Of a stretch of DNA of 39,034 nt, positions 8,890 through 17,344 are shown in pieces. The notes beneath the pieces were generated by a model. It made no database searches and was not told where the DNA came from. It worked only from the letters and a program-made list of their open reading frames with translations. The stretch lies in IMG/VR virus record IMGVR_UViG_3300031576_000163, positions 1 through 39,034 of that record. One strand, 5' to 3'. Source of the DNA: a virus. The translations under genes and the position numbers were made by a program. How positions within the stretch are numbered: the first letter of the stretch is position 1; every line of letters starts with the position of its first letter.

Positions 8890-9384
8890 ATGGCAAGACG
8901 ATCATTAATAGGAAAAATTAGTCAAACTAATTTACCACTTAGAAGTGAAATTAGATTAGATACCTTCACTGCTTATGGATCCACAGATACCCGTATTCCT
9001 CAGTTTACAACTAGTTCTACTACTGGTACAGCTCTTACATTAACAACAAATAATGCTACTAATGGAGCTTCTATTACTGTTAATGAAAATGGAATATATT
9101 CTGCTACCTTTACTATAAATGGTGCTTCAGGAGGAAGAGCAGTGGCAGCTATTACTAAAAATGAAACTTCTCCTGGAGACACCACCACTAATGCTACAGC
9201 TTTATCTAATACTTTACGATTACAAATAGATTTTGATCCTATTGTTGCAGCTAATGATAGTAATGCATTTTGTACTTGGACAGGTATTTTGTCTCAAGGA
9301 GATATAATTAGACCTCATACAGATGCCGGAACACCTGCAACAGCTGCTTTATCTATTTTTACTATATGTAAGGTGAGTGAGTAA
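8890..9384 (+). CDS. Beta-sandwich structural protein (C1q/TNF-like pattern)
   Basis: 164 residues. The pattern ASITVNENGIYSATFTINGASGGRAVAAITKN, LRLQIDF, TCTW-like WTGILSQGDIIRPHTDAG and LSIFTICKV resembles the C1q/TNF-like jelly rolls common as phage fibre or decoration domains: a GIY strand near the middle and a QGD turn near the end. It overlaps the nozzle gene by one base (TAATG), suggesting coupled expression. Fold assignment is by pattern only. Confidence 0.6.
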   Translation: MARRSLIGKISQTNLPLRSEIRLDTFTAYGSTDTRIPQFTTSSTTGTALTLTTNNATNGASITVNENGIYSATFTINGASGGRAVAAITKNETSPGDTTTNATALSNTLRLQIDFDPIVAANDSNAFCTWTGILSQGDIIRPHTDAGTPATAALSIFTICKVSE

Positions 9385-11372
9385 TGCCTAAACGTACACA
9401 ACTATTATCAGTGGTGCCGTGGACTGGAGGCCTCAACACTTCTTTAGAGGAAGGGCTTATTGGTCCTAATCAGCTTACTATTGCTAATAATCTTCTATTT
9501 AGAGAACAGCAATCTAAATTAAAAAGAGATGGAATTAATTTTAATTTCGATACAGCTACTGCAGGATCTAATAATATTATAGGACTAAATGATTTTTATT
9601 TTATATCTGCTTCTACTAAAGTTCATAGATTATTTTCTATTGATGAAACAGGAGCATTTTTCTCTTATGTAGAAGGTGGCACTCGCACCACTCGTACACC
9701 GGCTGCGACAGCTGAAGTGACATCTATTACATGTCCAGCAAAAGCTACTATAGGTGCTTCTCAATTTTTTTTAATAAATAGCGCAAATAACACAACAGAA
9801 TACTATGTATGGTATGACACTACAGGAGCTGATACAGATCCGGTTAATCAATCTCCTCCTGCTATATTTGGATTAAGTGGGAAAACAGGTATAAAAGTAG
9901 TAATTACAACAGATGTGACGGCTACAGATGTAGCTGTACGTACCACCACTGCTATTAATGCTACAGGCGGGGCAGATTTTACTGCTACTAGTACAGGCGC
10001 TGTGGTGACGAATACAAATGATGCTACAGGTCCAGCAAAAGATGCTACTAATATAAATGTAACAAGTCTCACTATCTCTATCACCACTCAAGGATCTGGT
10101 GCTAAATGGACCACTCCTACTATTGTATCAATGAAAACAATTAATAATATTCTTATTATGGCAGCAAATGGTACTGGAAATAATTTATTTTATTGGGATG
10201 GCGCCACTACACTAGCTTTAGATTTAACAACTAATCCAAATTATGACCCCACTGATCCCAATCCACCTAGTTGCTCCTTACTTCAAACTCATTTAGGACG
10301 TCTTTGGACAAATGATAAATCTAATTTTGATAGATTACATTTTAGCGAAACTTTTAATCCTTTTAAATGGCAAGGTGCAGGCGACAGTGGAGCTATAGAT
10401 GTAGGAACAGGAGATGGTGATCCAGAAGGCATAATAGCTATTTTTCCTACTTTTAAAGGAGAACTATTTGTAGCAAAGCGTACAAAGCTCTATCGTATAT
10501 CTGGCTTCACTCCAGAAACATTTCAAGTAATATTAGTAAGTGATGGTATAGGTGCTATTAGTCAAAATGCGGTGGTGCCGGTGGAACAAGACGATATATA
10601 TTGGATAAGTGAAAGAGGCATTCATTCTTTAAACGCCACTGCTTCTTTTGGCGATGTAGAATCTAAATTTGTTTCTGCTGATATTCAGAAAACTTTTAAT
10701 GATGATTTTACTAAAACCCGTCTAAAGAATAGTTGGGGAGCTTATTTAAATACAATAAATAGTATAGCATTTGCTATCACTTTATCTACAAAAACTTTTA
10801 ATAACGATCTTTTTCTTTATAACATACCTTTAAGAGCTTGGTATAAATGGCCTGATATAGATTGCGAAAGTTTAATTACAGCAACTGATGCTGCTCAAAA
10901 AAGATTCTATTTAGGCGGATCTAATGGCAGAGTATTTAAAACTTTCACGGGAGATAATTTTGATACCAATAATGCAGGATCTCAAGTAAGTGTGCCATTT
11001 AAAGTAAAAACGGGTCGTATATTTCCAGATAATAGTCCTTATACCTTTAAAGGGTATAAAAAATTCTCTCTTGTTTTTAGACCAATCGGTTCGCAAACTA
11101 TTTCTAGTATGATAAAGATAGATAGTCAATTAGAACAATCTTTAGCTTTTGGTCAAACAGGCTCTGTAGATTTATTAGGCACCACTTTTATATTAGGATC
11201 ATCAATATTAGGAGCTGAGTTTATTATGGAACCCTATACCCAGTCAATAGAGGGCTTTGGTAGAGGAATTCAAATAACGCTAGAGCAAAACGATGCAAAT
11301 GAATCTGTGGAAATTCAAGGATTTATGGTAGAATATGAGCAAGCTGGCGATAGCCAAGAAGTCTTGGTATAA
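9384..11372 (+). CDS. Tail nozzle / tail tubular protein B-like
   Basis: 662 residues. The start, VPWTGGLNTSLEEGLIGPNQL, and later blocks DRLHFSETFNPFKWQG, GIIAIFPTFKGELFVAKRTKLYRISG, DIYWISERGIHSLNA, and LRAWYKWPDID followed by KRFYLGGSNGRVFK are characteristic of the beta-propeller nozzle that ends the short tail of podoviruses (T7 gp12 / P22 gp10 type). Residues about 95-260 are Thr/Ala-rich, unlike the core, and probably an inserted Ig-like or fibre-docking domain. A nozzle gene together with an adaptor and no tape measure is the main reason for calling this a podovirus. Confidence 0.8.
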   Translation: MPKRTQLLSVVPWTGGLNTSLEEGLIGPNQLTIANNLLFREQQSKLKRDGINFNFDTATAGSNNIIGLNDFYFISASTKVHRLFSIDETGAFFSYVEGGTRTTRTPAATAEVTSITCPAKATIGASQFFLINSANNTTEYYVWYDTTGADTDPVNQSPPAIFGLSGKTGIKVVITTDVTATDVAVRTTTAINATGGADFTATSTGAVVTNTNDATGPAKDATNINVTSLTISITTQGSGAKWTTPTIVSMKTINNILIMAANGTGNNLFYWDGATTLALDLTTNPNYDPTDPNPPSCSLLQTHLGRLWTNDKSNFDRLHFSETFNPFKWQGAGDSGAIDVGTGDGDPEGIIAIFPTFKGELFVAKRTKLYRISGFTPETFQVILVSDGIGAISQNAVVPVEQDDIYWISERGIHSLNATASFGDVESKFVSADIQKTFNDDFTKTRLKNSWGAYLNTINSIAFAITLSTKTFNNDLFLYNIPLRAWYKWPDIDCESLITATDAAQKRFYLGGSNGRVFKTFTGDNFDTNNAGSQVSVPFKVKTGRIFPDNSPYTFKGYKKFSLVFRPIGSQTISSMIKIDSQLEQSLAFGQTGSVDLLGTTFILGSSILGAEFIMEPYTQSIEGFGRGIQITLEQNDANESVEIQGFMVEYEQAGDSQEVLV

Positions 11373-11389
11373 TGTTAATAGGAGAATAA

Positions 11390-12154
11390 ATGCCTACTTT
11401 AACAGTTACTAAAAACTATGATGATGGGACAGTGTTGACAGAAAGTCAACTAGATGATATTAAAACTAGTTTAGAGACCTTTTTTAACACTACTAAAATA
11501 GATAATGATAATATTCAAACGGGCGGTGTGGGCGCTGCAAGCATTGCTTCTAGTGCCGTTACAGCTATAAAATTAGCTACTGATGCTGTAGAAACAGCTA
11601 AAATTAAAGACGCTAATGTTACAGCAGCAAAACTTGCTACTGATTCCGTCACCACTGTAAAAATTGCTGCAGCTAACGTCACTCATGCAAAATTAGCAGA
11701 TAGAACTGTCACTACAAATGGGACAGATCCTGGTGCTGGTGGAATAAGTATGAGTTCTAGTATTGCTTTTTCTACAACTTCTACATCTTTTATAGATGTT
11801 ACAGGAGCTTCCTGTACGCTTACTACGACAGGAAGACCAGTACAAGTTACTTTAATATCAACTGGAACTTCTTTAGGATCAGATAATGGTATTATAAGAT
11901 CTAGTAGATCTTCTGGAGATAATACTTCCTCACAATTTTTGTTTGTTAGAGATGTAACAGCAATTGGTGGATATGTTTTAGATTGTCAAGGAGCTACAGC
12001 AACTACAAAAACAACAACAGTTCCAGCTTCTTCCGCTATTTTTATTGATGATATTGCATCTGGTACTTATACTTATAAATTACAGGTAGCATCTTCACTT
12101 AGTTCAATAACTACCTCTGTTAATAATGCAAGATTGGTAGTGTATGAACTTTAA
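11390..12154 (+). CDS. Tail fibre-like protein with heptad-type repeats
   Basis: 254 residues. The N-terminal part contains ESQLDDIKTSLETFF, then a repeated unit VTAIKLATDAVETAKI / VTAAKLATDSVTTVKI / VTHAKLADRTVTT (about residues 58-110), a standard trimeric fibre shaft repeat. The C-terminal half (from about 115) is a beta domain, SSIAFSTTSTSFIDVTGASC to ARLVVYEL, likely the receptor-binding or cap domain. It follows the nozzle directly. The end overlaps the next gene by 11 nt. Confidence 0.7.
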   Translation: MPTLTVTKNYDDGTVLTESQLDDIKTSLETFFNTTKIDNDNIQTGGVGAASIASSAVTAIKLATDAVETAKIKDANVTAAKLATDSVTTVKIAAANVTHAKLADRTVTTNGTDPGAGGISMSSSIAFSTTSTSFIDVTGASCTLTTTGRPVQVTLISTGTSLGSDNGIIRSSRSSGDNTSSQFLFVRDVTAIGGYVLDCQGATATTKTTTVPASSAIFIDDIASGTYTYKLQVASSLSSITTSVNNARLVVYEL

Positions 12155-12527
12155 TATAAGAGCTTATAAACAATCTGACTATGAAATTCTTTCCTCTTGG
12201 TGGAGAGGATGGTCTTGGCCCCTTGTACCTAAAGAATGTCTGCCTCAGACAGGTTATATAATTGATGATTTGTGTGCTGGATTTCTTTATAAAACTGATA
12301 GCTCTATAGCATGGATGGAATGGATAATTAGTAATCCTAAAGCAGATAAATTTGTAAGAGGAGAAGCTCTTGATGTATTAATAGTTTCTTTAATAGAAAA
12401 AGCCAAAGAACAAGGATTTTCTAGTATTTTTACATCAAGTAATAAATTGTCATTCAAAGACCGCTTAATTAAACATAAATTTATAGAGACAGATAAAGAT
12501 GTTTCTCAATTTATAAGGAGCTTATAA
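12144..12527 (+). CDS. GNAT-like acetyltransferase-fold protein
   Basis: 127 residues with the layout of short GNAT proteins that occur in phage tail clusters: N-terminal IRAYKQSDYEILSSWW, a central WMEWIISNP strand, then a helix (ALDVLIVSLIEKAKEQG) and FSSIFTSSNKLSFKDRLIKHKF resembling the acetyl-CoA helix and the closing beta5-alpha4 unit. The Q/R-x-x-G-x-G/A loop is not well conserved (FVRGEAL), so activity is uncertain. It overlaps the fibre gene by 11 nt and sits 1 nt before an ejection-type gene. Such proteins are thought to modify virion or host proteins; that is family knowledge, not shown here. Confidence 0.55.
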   Translation: MNFNIRAYKQSDYEILSSWWRGWSWPLVPKECLPQTGYIIDDLCAGFLYKTDSSIAWMEWIISNPKADKFVRGEALDVLIVSLIEKAKEQGFSSIFTSSNKLSFKDRLIKHKFIETDKDVSQFIRSL

Positions 12528-12528
12528 T

Positions 12529-13251
12529 ATGCCAGCACTTACATCTATAGCTTTAGGGGGAGCTGCATTAGCAGGAGGTTTAGCTGGAGCAGGAGGAGAA
12601 GAATCTACAACAACAAGAGTATTGCCTAGACAATCTAAATTCGAAGCTGAATTAGCAGCAGGTCAAGCAGGACAATTTAGAGATTTACAAAGTATATTAG
12701 AAGGAGGCTTTAGTACTGCTCAGGCTACACAAGCTCAAACAAATTTAGCGGATTTATTAAGAGAATTTAGTCGTACAGGAGGATTACCTGGAGCACAAGA
12801 TATACAACAGTCTCAACAATTAGCACAACGATTGGCAGCTCCTCAATTATTAGCTCAACAACAACAATTTGAAAGGCAGCAAACACAATTTGGTAGACAG
12901 GCAGCTTTAATGGGACGCACTACAACAGATCCTGTTCTAGCTAATCAACTAGCACGATCACAATTTCAACAGAGTTCTTTACTTCAGTCTCAAATAGGAG
13001 CACGAGGAGAAGAACTTGCCCAACAACAGCCTTTAAGAAGATTGCAGTTTACACAAGGATTGGCAGAACAAGCACAACGTAATAGACTCACAGCTTTAAG
13101 TTTAGGTCAGCAGCTTTTAGGGGCAGAAAGACAATTTAGAGTGGCGCAAGCAGGTGAACAAACAGAAAGTGGTGGAGGCTTTGGTGGATTTGTTAGCGGT
13201 GCTCTAGGAGGATTTGGAGCAGTTGCTAAAGGAATGGGTGGATTTGGATAG
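12529..13251 (+). CDS. Gln-rich ejection / internal virion-type protein
   Basis: 240 residues to the TAG. It starts with a short Gly/Ala-rich helix (LTSIALGGAALAGGLAGAGG), then a long Gln- and Leu-rich helical region (about 30-210) with many QQ pairs, and ends in a Gly-rich tail (GGFGGFVSGALGGFGAVAKG). This resembles podovirus ejection proteins (T7 gp14 / P22 gp7-type) that leave the virion with the DNA and build a channel through the envelope. The reading frame stays open for 31 more codons after the TAG (see the next entry). Confidence 0.6.
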   Translation: MPALTSIALGGAALAGGLAGAGGEESTTTRVLPRQSKFEAELAAGQAGQFRDLQSILEGGFSTAQATQAQTNLADLLREFSRTGGLPGAQDIQQSQQLAQRLAAPQLLAQQQQFERQQTQFGRQAALMGRTTTDPVLANQLARSQFQQSSLLQSQIGARGEELAQQQPLRRLQFTQGLAEQAQRNRLTALSLGQQLLGAERQFRVAQAGEQTESGGGFGGFVSGALGGFGAVAKGMGGFG

Positions 13252-13347
13252 ACTGCTACTCAGTCCATACTGCCCAATACGCCAGGCAGCAGACAAACTG
13301 TGGTGGGCAGAAGTGATACGCCTGATTTTAATTTATTTAGGGCATAA
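13252..13347 (+). other. Open in-frame extension after TAG (possible readthrough)
   Basis: The 99-nt gap to the next gene is long for this cluster. In the frame of the preceding gene it reads ACT GCT ACT CAG and continues for 31 codons to TAA at 13345-13347, giving a plausible tail that includes NTPGSRQTVVGRSDTPDFNL. A second frame is also open across most of the gap, so openness alone is weak evidence. There is no start codon with a ribosome site inside. It could be TAG readthrough, a recent nonsense mutation, or chance. Confidence 0.35.
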
Positions 13348-13350
13348 ACT

Positions 13351-14364
13351 ATGGCTAATTTAAGTTTAAGAGACGCATTAATTCTATTTTCTGATGGATT
13401 GCAATCTTTAGGCAAAGCTCGTACTATTGATAAAGCTAACGAAGCAGCAGAAAAAATAAGAAGAAATGAGGAATTAAATCAAGAACAGAGAAGTCAAGAA
13501 TTACAACAATTAAGTAATCGGTTTAGACTAGATTTAATAAAGGGGGGTTCTAGTGCAAATGAAGCAGGATTAGCTAGTGAAGCTCTTACTCCTTCTATTC
13601 CTACTTCTATAAATAATGCTCTTTTTACAGGCTTATTAACAGGCGATAAAAATTTAGTAGAGGTAGCAGAAAAAGTACAAGATATAATTTCTCGCCCTTC
13701 TATGGAAGCTATGGGTATTAGAGAAAAGATTCAAAAATCTGAAAAGAAAGAAAAAATGGATGTTGAAAAATTAAATAGGATCAACACCACTTTAAATAGA
13801 TTTACAGATAAAGAATCTAAAAAAGAATTAGAATCTCTATCTGCTGTTGAAGGAATAAGATCCAACTTAAAAACACGCACACAACCAGGATTTGGTTTGG
13901 CACAAAGAGGATTAGCACGTCTAGCACAAGGAACTGGAGTGATAAGTGATAAGGATGCTGCGGCTATTAATCCAGATCCAGATTTCGTCACTGCGGCAAG
14001 AAATTTCTTTTCTACTGGATTTAGTGGATTGCCCGCTGAAAAAAGATTTTTAACATTAGAAAAATTAACGGACGGGCTAGAAAAAGTTCAACTACAAAGA
14101 TTAAAAGCTAATGCAGTTAGATTTTCAAAAAGCAGAGAGGGATTAATTCCTGGTCTCACTGCACAAGAATTAGAATCAAGACTACTGCAATCAACAATAG
14201 GAAATAGAATGGATAAAATAGCAGGAGAAGAACCGAAGCCGAGTAAAAAATCTACTAGTTATATCGATCCTTCTACAGGTAAAGTGCTACAAGGAACTAT
14301 AGATCATAATGGAATTATTTTTAATATTGAAGGAAAACCTGTAGCTAGAATTAGAAGGGAATAA
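13351..14364 (+). CDS. Ejection / internal virion-type protein
   Basis: 337 residues, strongly helical and charged, with several predicted coiled-coil stretches (about 25-60, EAAEKIRRNEELNQEQRSQELQQ; about 120-150, KIQKSEKKEKMDVEK). No signal peptide or membrane segment, and no enzyme motif. It lies between the Gln-rich protein and the 620-residue protein, the usual three-gene ejection block of podoviruses. Role inferred from position and composition. The next gene starts 2 nt after its TAA. Confidence 0.6.
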   Translation: MANLSLRDALILFSDGLQSLGKARTIDKANEAAEKIRRNEELNQEQRSQELQQLSNRFRLDLIKGGSSANEAGLASEALTPSIPTSINNALFTGLLTGDKNLVEVAEKVQDIISRPSMEAMGIREKIQKSEKKEKMDVEKLNRINTTLNRFTDKESKKELESLSAVEGIRSNLKTRTQPGFGLAQRGLARLAQGTGVISDKDAAAINPDPDFVTAARNFFSTGFSGLPAEKRFLTLEKLTDGLEKVQLQRLKANAVRFSKSREGLIPGLTAQELESRLLQSTIGNRMDKIAGEEPKPSKKSTSYIDPSTGKVLQGTIDHNGIIFNIEGKPVARIRRE

Positions 14365-14366
14365 AA

Positions 14367-16229
14367 ATGGCAGATGAAACTAATCTTCCCATTACAGAAG
14401 CTTTTGATAAAGCATTAGAAGGTGTAGATACATTAAGTTTGCCTGAAGTGCAGGTGCTAGCAGAAAGAAAAAGCGGCTCTAGTCCAGAAACATCTATAGG
14501 CAAATCTCCACTTACAGCTTTAGAAAGAGGTGCTTTTGGTTGGTTGCGTACTCCCGACATACAAGAAAAATTATTAAAAAGAAAATTTGGCCCCAAAAAT
14601 ATTGTTTTTGTTGCAGGAGAAGGAGAAGGTAAATTTTCTATAAAACAAGACGACGGTTTATGGTATGAAGCCGATCCTGGATTCAAATGGGATTTACAAG
14701 GAATGAAGCAAAATTTAGAGGACCTACCTAAAGATATGGCCGAATTTATTGGCAGATATGGTACTCGTATAGCAGGCGCTACTGCAGGTGCTGCTCGTGC
14801 TGGCGCAAGCACTGCAGGACTTAGTCCATTTATTGCTGTCCCATCAGCTATAGCAGGAGCGGGTGCTGGAGCAGCAGCTGCGGAAGCCGCTGATATTGCT
14901 GCTCGTAAAGCTATATCATCTGAATTAGATATTGCAGAATCTCCCGAGGAAGTAATGCAAAGAATTGGTGCCGCCTTTCTTTTTGGAGCGGAGACAGAAG
15001 CTGGAGGGGCTTTTTTAAAGGGGGCCGTTAAAGGTTTAAGTGGAACGTTAAAACGTCTATCTAGTACTCCAGAAGGAAAATCAGCTGCTACAGATTTCTT
15101 AACTATGGTAGCAGGTAAGGGAGAGAAAAACCGCCCTTTAATTAGAGCCAGAGTAGAGAATCCATTAGAAACAGCTTCTTTTGATGAAATTGCTTTAAAA
15201 GATGTAGTAAATAATACAAATATGTTACAAAAAACAATGCAACAAGAGATTGAAATATTTTCTAAAAAAGCCAGCCGAGCATTAAAATTAAAAGGAAAAG
15301 CTTTAGGAAATATAGAGCGAATTGCAGATAAAGGTAATTTTAATCCTGCCAGTTCTGTTGATCGCTTTAATAAAAACCTACAAGAATTAAGAATAACAGA
15401 TAACCAAGGAAATTTCTTACGAACTACTACAGATCAATTAGCACGAGAATTAGCAGTTCCTGAAGAAGAAGCTTTAAAAATTTTAACTAGGCAATCAAAT
15501 GCTTTATTAGGAAAAAATGCTAAACAAAATAAAGTAACATTAAATGATATAAAATTAGTTACAGACAAAATAGATGATTTATTTTCTACTACTATAAATC
15601 CTACTAGTAAGATAGGACGATCTATTGCTCTTCTTAGAGTGGACCTTAAAAATGAAATATCCAGAGGTATAAATGAACTTAGTCCTAAATTAAATGCATC
15701 TTGGTCTAGATTAAATTCAGAATTTGCAAATAGCAAAAATTTAGTAGAAACTTTAACAGCTAAAAGTTCTCCTGATAAAGTTGATGCTTTTATGAAACAA
15801 ATAATTAAAGATGACGGAACATTTAATTCAGAACTAATAGGTAATATTAGTAATTTATTAAAAAAACAAGATCCAACAGGAAGATTATTACGAATGCAGT
15901 CTGCTAGAGAATCTACTCAATTATTCCAAGGATCTGCTTTAAATAGGCTGGTTCCTTCCGGAACTCCTCGAGGAGTCGCTGCTTTATCAACAATAGGAGG
16001 ATCAGCTACAGAATTAGGTCGACGAGTAACAAATGCTATTCCTTTTGCTCAACAATCTTTAAATACTTTAAAACAATTAGGAATAGAAACTAGAGATCAA
16101 TTGCTTAGAGATAGTCTATTTAGAAATACATTAAGAAATTCTATTTTAACAGGTGCTCTTCAAGATGAGCAGGTTGATGAGGTTCTTAAACAAGTGACAC
16201 CACAAGAATCTATTGGAAGAAAATTTTAA
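14367..16229 (+). CDS. Large ejection / internal virion-type protein
   Basis: 620 residues. A central Ala/Gly-rich region (about 130-180, with RIAGATAGAARAGASTAG and AIAGAGAGAAAAEAADIAA) could insert into or cross a membrane; the rest is helical and charged, with long segments typical of internal core proteins. No transglycosylase or peptidase motif is visible, so it is not of the enzyme-bearing T7 gp16 kind. Together with the two preceding genes it would form the ejected DNA-translocation apparatus. Confidence in the role comes mainly from position. Confidence 0.6.
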   Translation: MADETNLPITEAFDKALEGVDTLSLPEVQVLAERKSGSSPETSIGKSPLTALERGAFGWLRTPDIQEKLLKRKFGPKNIVFVAGEGEGKFSIKQDDGLWYEADPGFKWDLQGMKQNLEDLPKDMAEFIGRYGTRIAGATAGAARAGASTAGLSPFIAVPSAIAGAGAGAAAAEAADIAARKAISSELDIAESPEEVMQRIGAAFLFGAETEAGGAFLKGAVKGLSGTLKRLSSTPEGKSAATDFLTMVAGKGEKNRPLIRARVENPLETASFDEIALKDVVNNTNMLQKTMQQEIEIFSKKASRALKLKGKALGNIERIADKGNFNPASSVDRFNKNLQELRITDNQGNFLRTTTDQLARELAVPEEEALKILTRQSNALLGKNAKQNKVTLNDIKLVTDKIDDLFSTTINPTSKIGRSIALLRVDLKNEISRGINELSPKLNASWSRLNSEFANSKNLVETLTAKSSPDKVDAFMKQIIKDDGTFNSELIGNISNLLKKQDPTGRLLRMQSARESTQLFQGSALNRLVPSGTPRGVAALSTIGGSATELGRRVTNAIPFAQQSLNTLKQLGIETRDQLLRDSLFRNTLRNSILTGALQDEQVDEVLKQVTPQESIGRKF

Positions 16230-16230
16230 T

Positions 16231-16401
16231 ATGAATATATATTTAACAGATAAACTACAATGGGCTCTTTCTAAAGAAGCAAAAGAAGCTTTAGAATTTT
16301 TAATTAACAAAGGAATAGATCAAGATGTAGCCTTTGAACTTTTACATCTCACTGTAAAAGAAGAAGATATGTATAATTTAGATGGGAATGACGCAGCTTA
16401 A
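16231..16401 (+). CDS. Small acidic helical protein
   Basis: 56 residues from the ATG at 16231, one base after the TAA of the preceding gene (an in-frame TTG lies slightly upstream inside that gene and is less likely). The sequence, WALSKEAKEALEFLINKGID then VAFELLHLTVKEEDMYNLD, forms two or three helices with an acidic end. No family recognised. It is directly followed by the coiled-coil membrane protein gene. Confidence 0.5.
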   Translation: MNIYLTDKLQWALSKEAKEALEFLINKGIDQDVAFELLHLTVKEEDMYNLDGNDAA

Positions 16402-16656
16402 ATGGAAAAGAAACTAGAACAAATTCAACTAATTTGTGAGAAACTAGATACTAGAATAGATAGTATGGATCAAACCCTCACCAGAAATACTGTTATTTTA
16501 GATGAACATGTACGGCGTACTTCTTTGCTAGAAGATGATTTTCGTACACGCATCCCCCCTTTAGAAAGACATGTTGTTAAAGCTACTTTTATTGTTAAAG
16601 TTCTTCCGTGGATCTTAGGTGTAGCCTCAACGGTGCTGGCTTTTTTTTCTCACTAA
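16402..16656 (+). CDS. Coiled-coil plus C-terminal membrane anchor (XhlA-like)
   Basis: 84 residues: a coiled-coil N-terminus (about 3-45, QIQLICEKLDTRIDSMDQTL) and one transmembrane helix at the end (about 62-82, FIVKVLPWILGVASTVLAFF). This layout matches XhlA-like and other small phage lysis-accessory proteins, whose job is to help or tune membrane disruption. The last 62 nt overlap the converging protease gene on the other strand. The ATG directly follows the TAA of the previous gene. Confidence 0.6.
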   Translation: MEKKLEQIQLICEKLDTRIDSMDQTLTRNTVILDEHVRRTSLLEDDFRTRIPPLERHVVKATFIVKVLPWILGVASTVLAFFSH

Positions 16657-17344
16657 GAAATTTCTTTATAGTAGAGGTTGGAATAAATAAACCAAAATTA
16701 GTTGTAGCTGAAGCGGCAAATACTATTCCTTTAACATTTAAATTATTATCTACAACAGGTGATCCACTATTCCCCGGGAACACTTCAGCATCTGTATAAT
16801 AGGAATCAACTTTTCTTACACACACCCTAATTTCTTGTAAAAATAAAGTTTTCTTTTGAATATGAAGCCCCTCTCCTTTACATTTATCTAAATCTATATC
16901 TTCTAGAAAATGAGCAGTTTCTATTCCTAATATATATCCTTTACTTAAATGCACCGCTTTTAATTCTGGATATCCTACTATATACACTTGATCGTCTATA
17001 TTTATTTGCTTTGCAAAATTAAGGCCATATACATCAAAGATAGATTCAATTAAGCATAAATCATGAGCTTTATCTACTCTTTTAACAATTCCGTATCCTT
17101 TGCTTTTTAAATATTCTGAATAAATAGCCACTATATTATCCCTGCCCACTTCACAAACATGAGCATTTGTAATAAGATGGGTAGTATTATTATAATTAAT
17201 AAAAAAACCTGTACCGCCTCTTCGTTCTGTATCAGGAGAATAAATACGGACTAATTTAGAATTAACAATATTTTTTCGTTTTATATCTTGAGTGTTGGCA
17301 CAAGCGCTTATAGCAAGAATAGAAACTATTAATAACAGTTTCAT
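16595..17344 (-). CDS. Trypsin-like serine protease lipoprotein
   Basis: 249 residues from the ATG at 17344. An earlier in-frame start is possible, but the ATG chosen gives a clean lipoprotein signal, MKLLLIVSILAISAC, with the lipid-bearing Cys at 15. The full triad is visible: His62 in LITNAHVC, Asp95 in KAHDLCLIE and Ser193 in PGNSGSPVV, with TGFF near 45 before the His strand. The fold is chymotrypsin/HtrA-like without a PDZ domain. The product would act at the envelope, possibly on host surface or periplasmic proteins during lysis, release or exclusion. The start overlaps the stop of the upstream gene as ATGA, next to the spanin-like genes. The 3' end overlaps the plus-strand gene. Confidence 0.85.
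   Translation of the reverse strand: MKLLLIVSILAISACANTQDIKRKNIVNSKLVRIYSPDTERRGGTGFFINYNNTTHLITNAHVCEVGRDNIVAIYSEYLKSKGYGIVKRVDKAHDLCLIESIFDVYGLNFAKQINIDDQVYIVGYPELKAVHLSKGYILGIETAHFLEDIDLDKCKGEGLHIQKKTLFLQEIRVCVRKVDSYYTDAEVFPGNSGSPVVDNNLNVKGIVFAASATTNFGLFIPTSTIKKFLSEKKKPAPLRLHLRSTEEL
16623..16648 (+). terminator. Weak terminator-like hairpin at the end of the plus-strand operon
   Basis: AGCC (16623) and GGCT (16638) can pair around an 11-nt loop, followed by a run of eight T (16641-16648). The stem is only 4 bp but the T-run is good, and it lies at the last codons of the plus-strand block, where a terminator is expected. It is inside the 3' part of the opposing protease gene. Confidence 0.4.

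Noticed and set aside
1-13251. Recoding of TAG as a sense codon across the genome.
   Set aside because: Several genes end at TAG directly followed by a ribosome site and a new start (for example 3702 and 6218), so TAG is a normal stop here; only one case looks extended.
14351-14812. 153-codon minus-strand frame at the start of the large ejection-type gene.
   Set aside because: Lies wholly against a well-supported gene, with a Pro/Ser-rich product typical of antisense frames.
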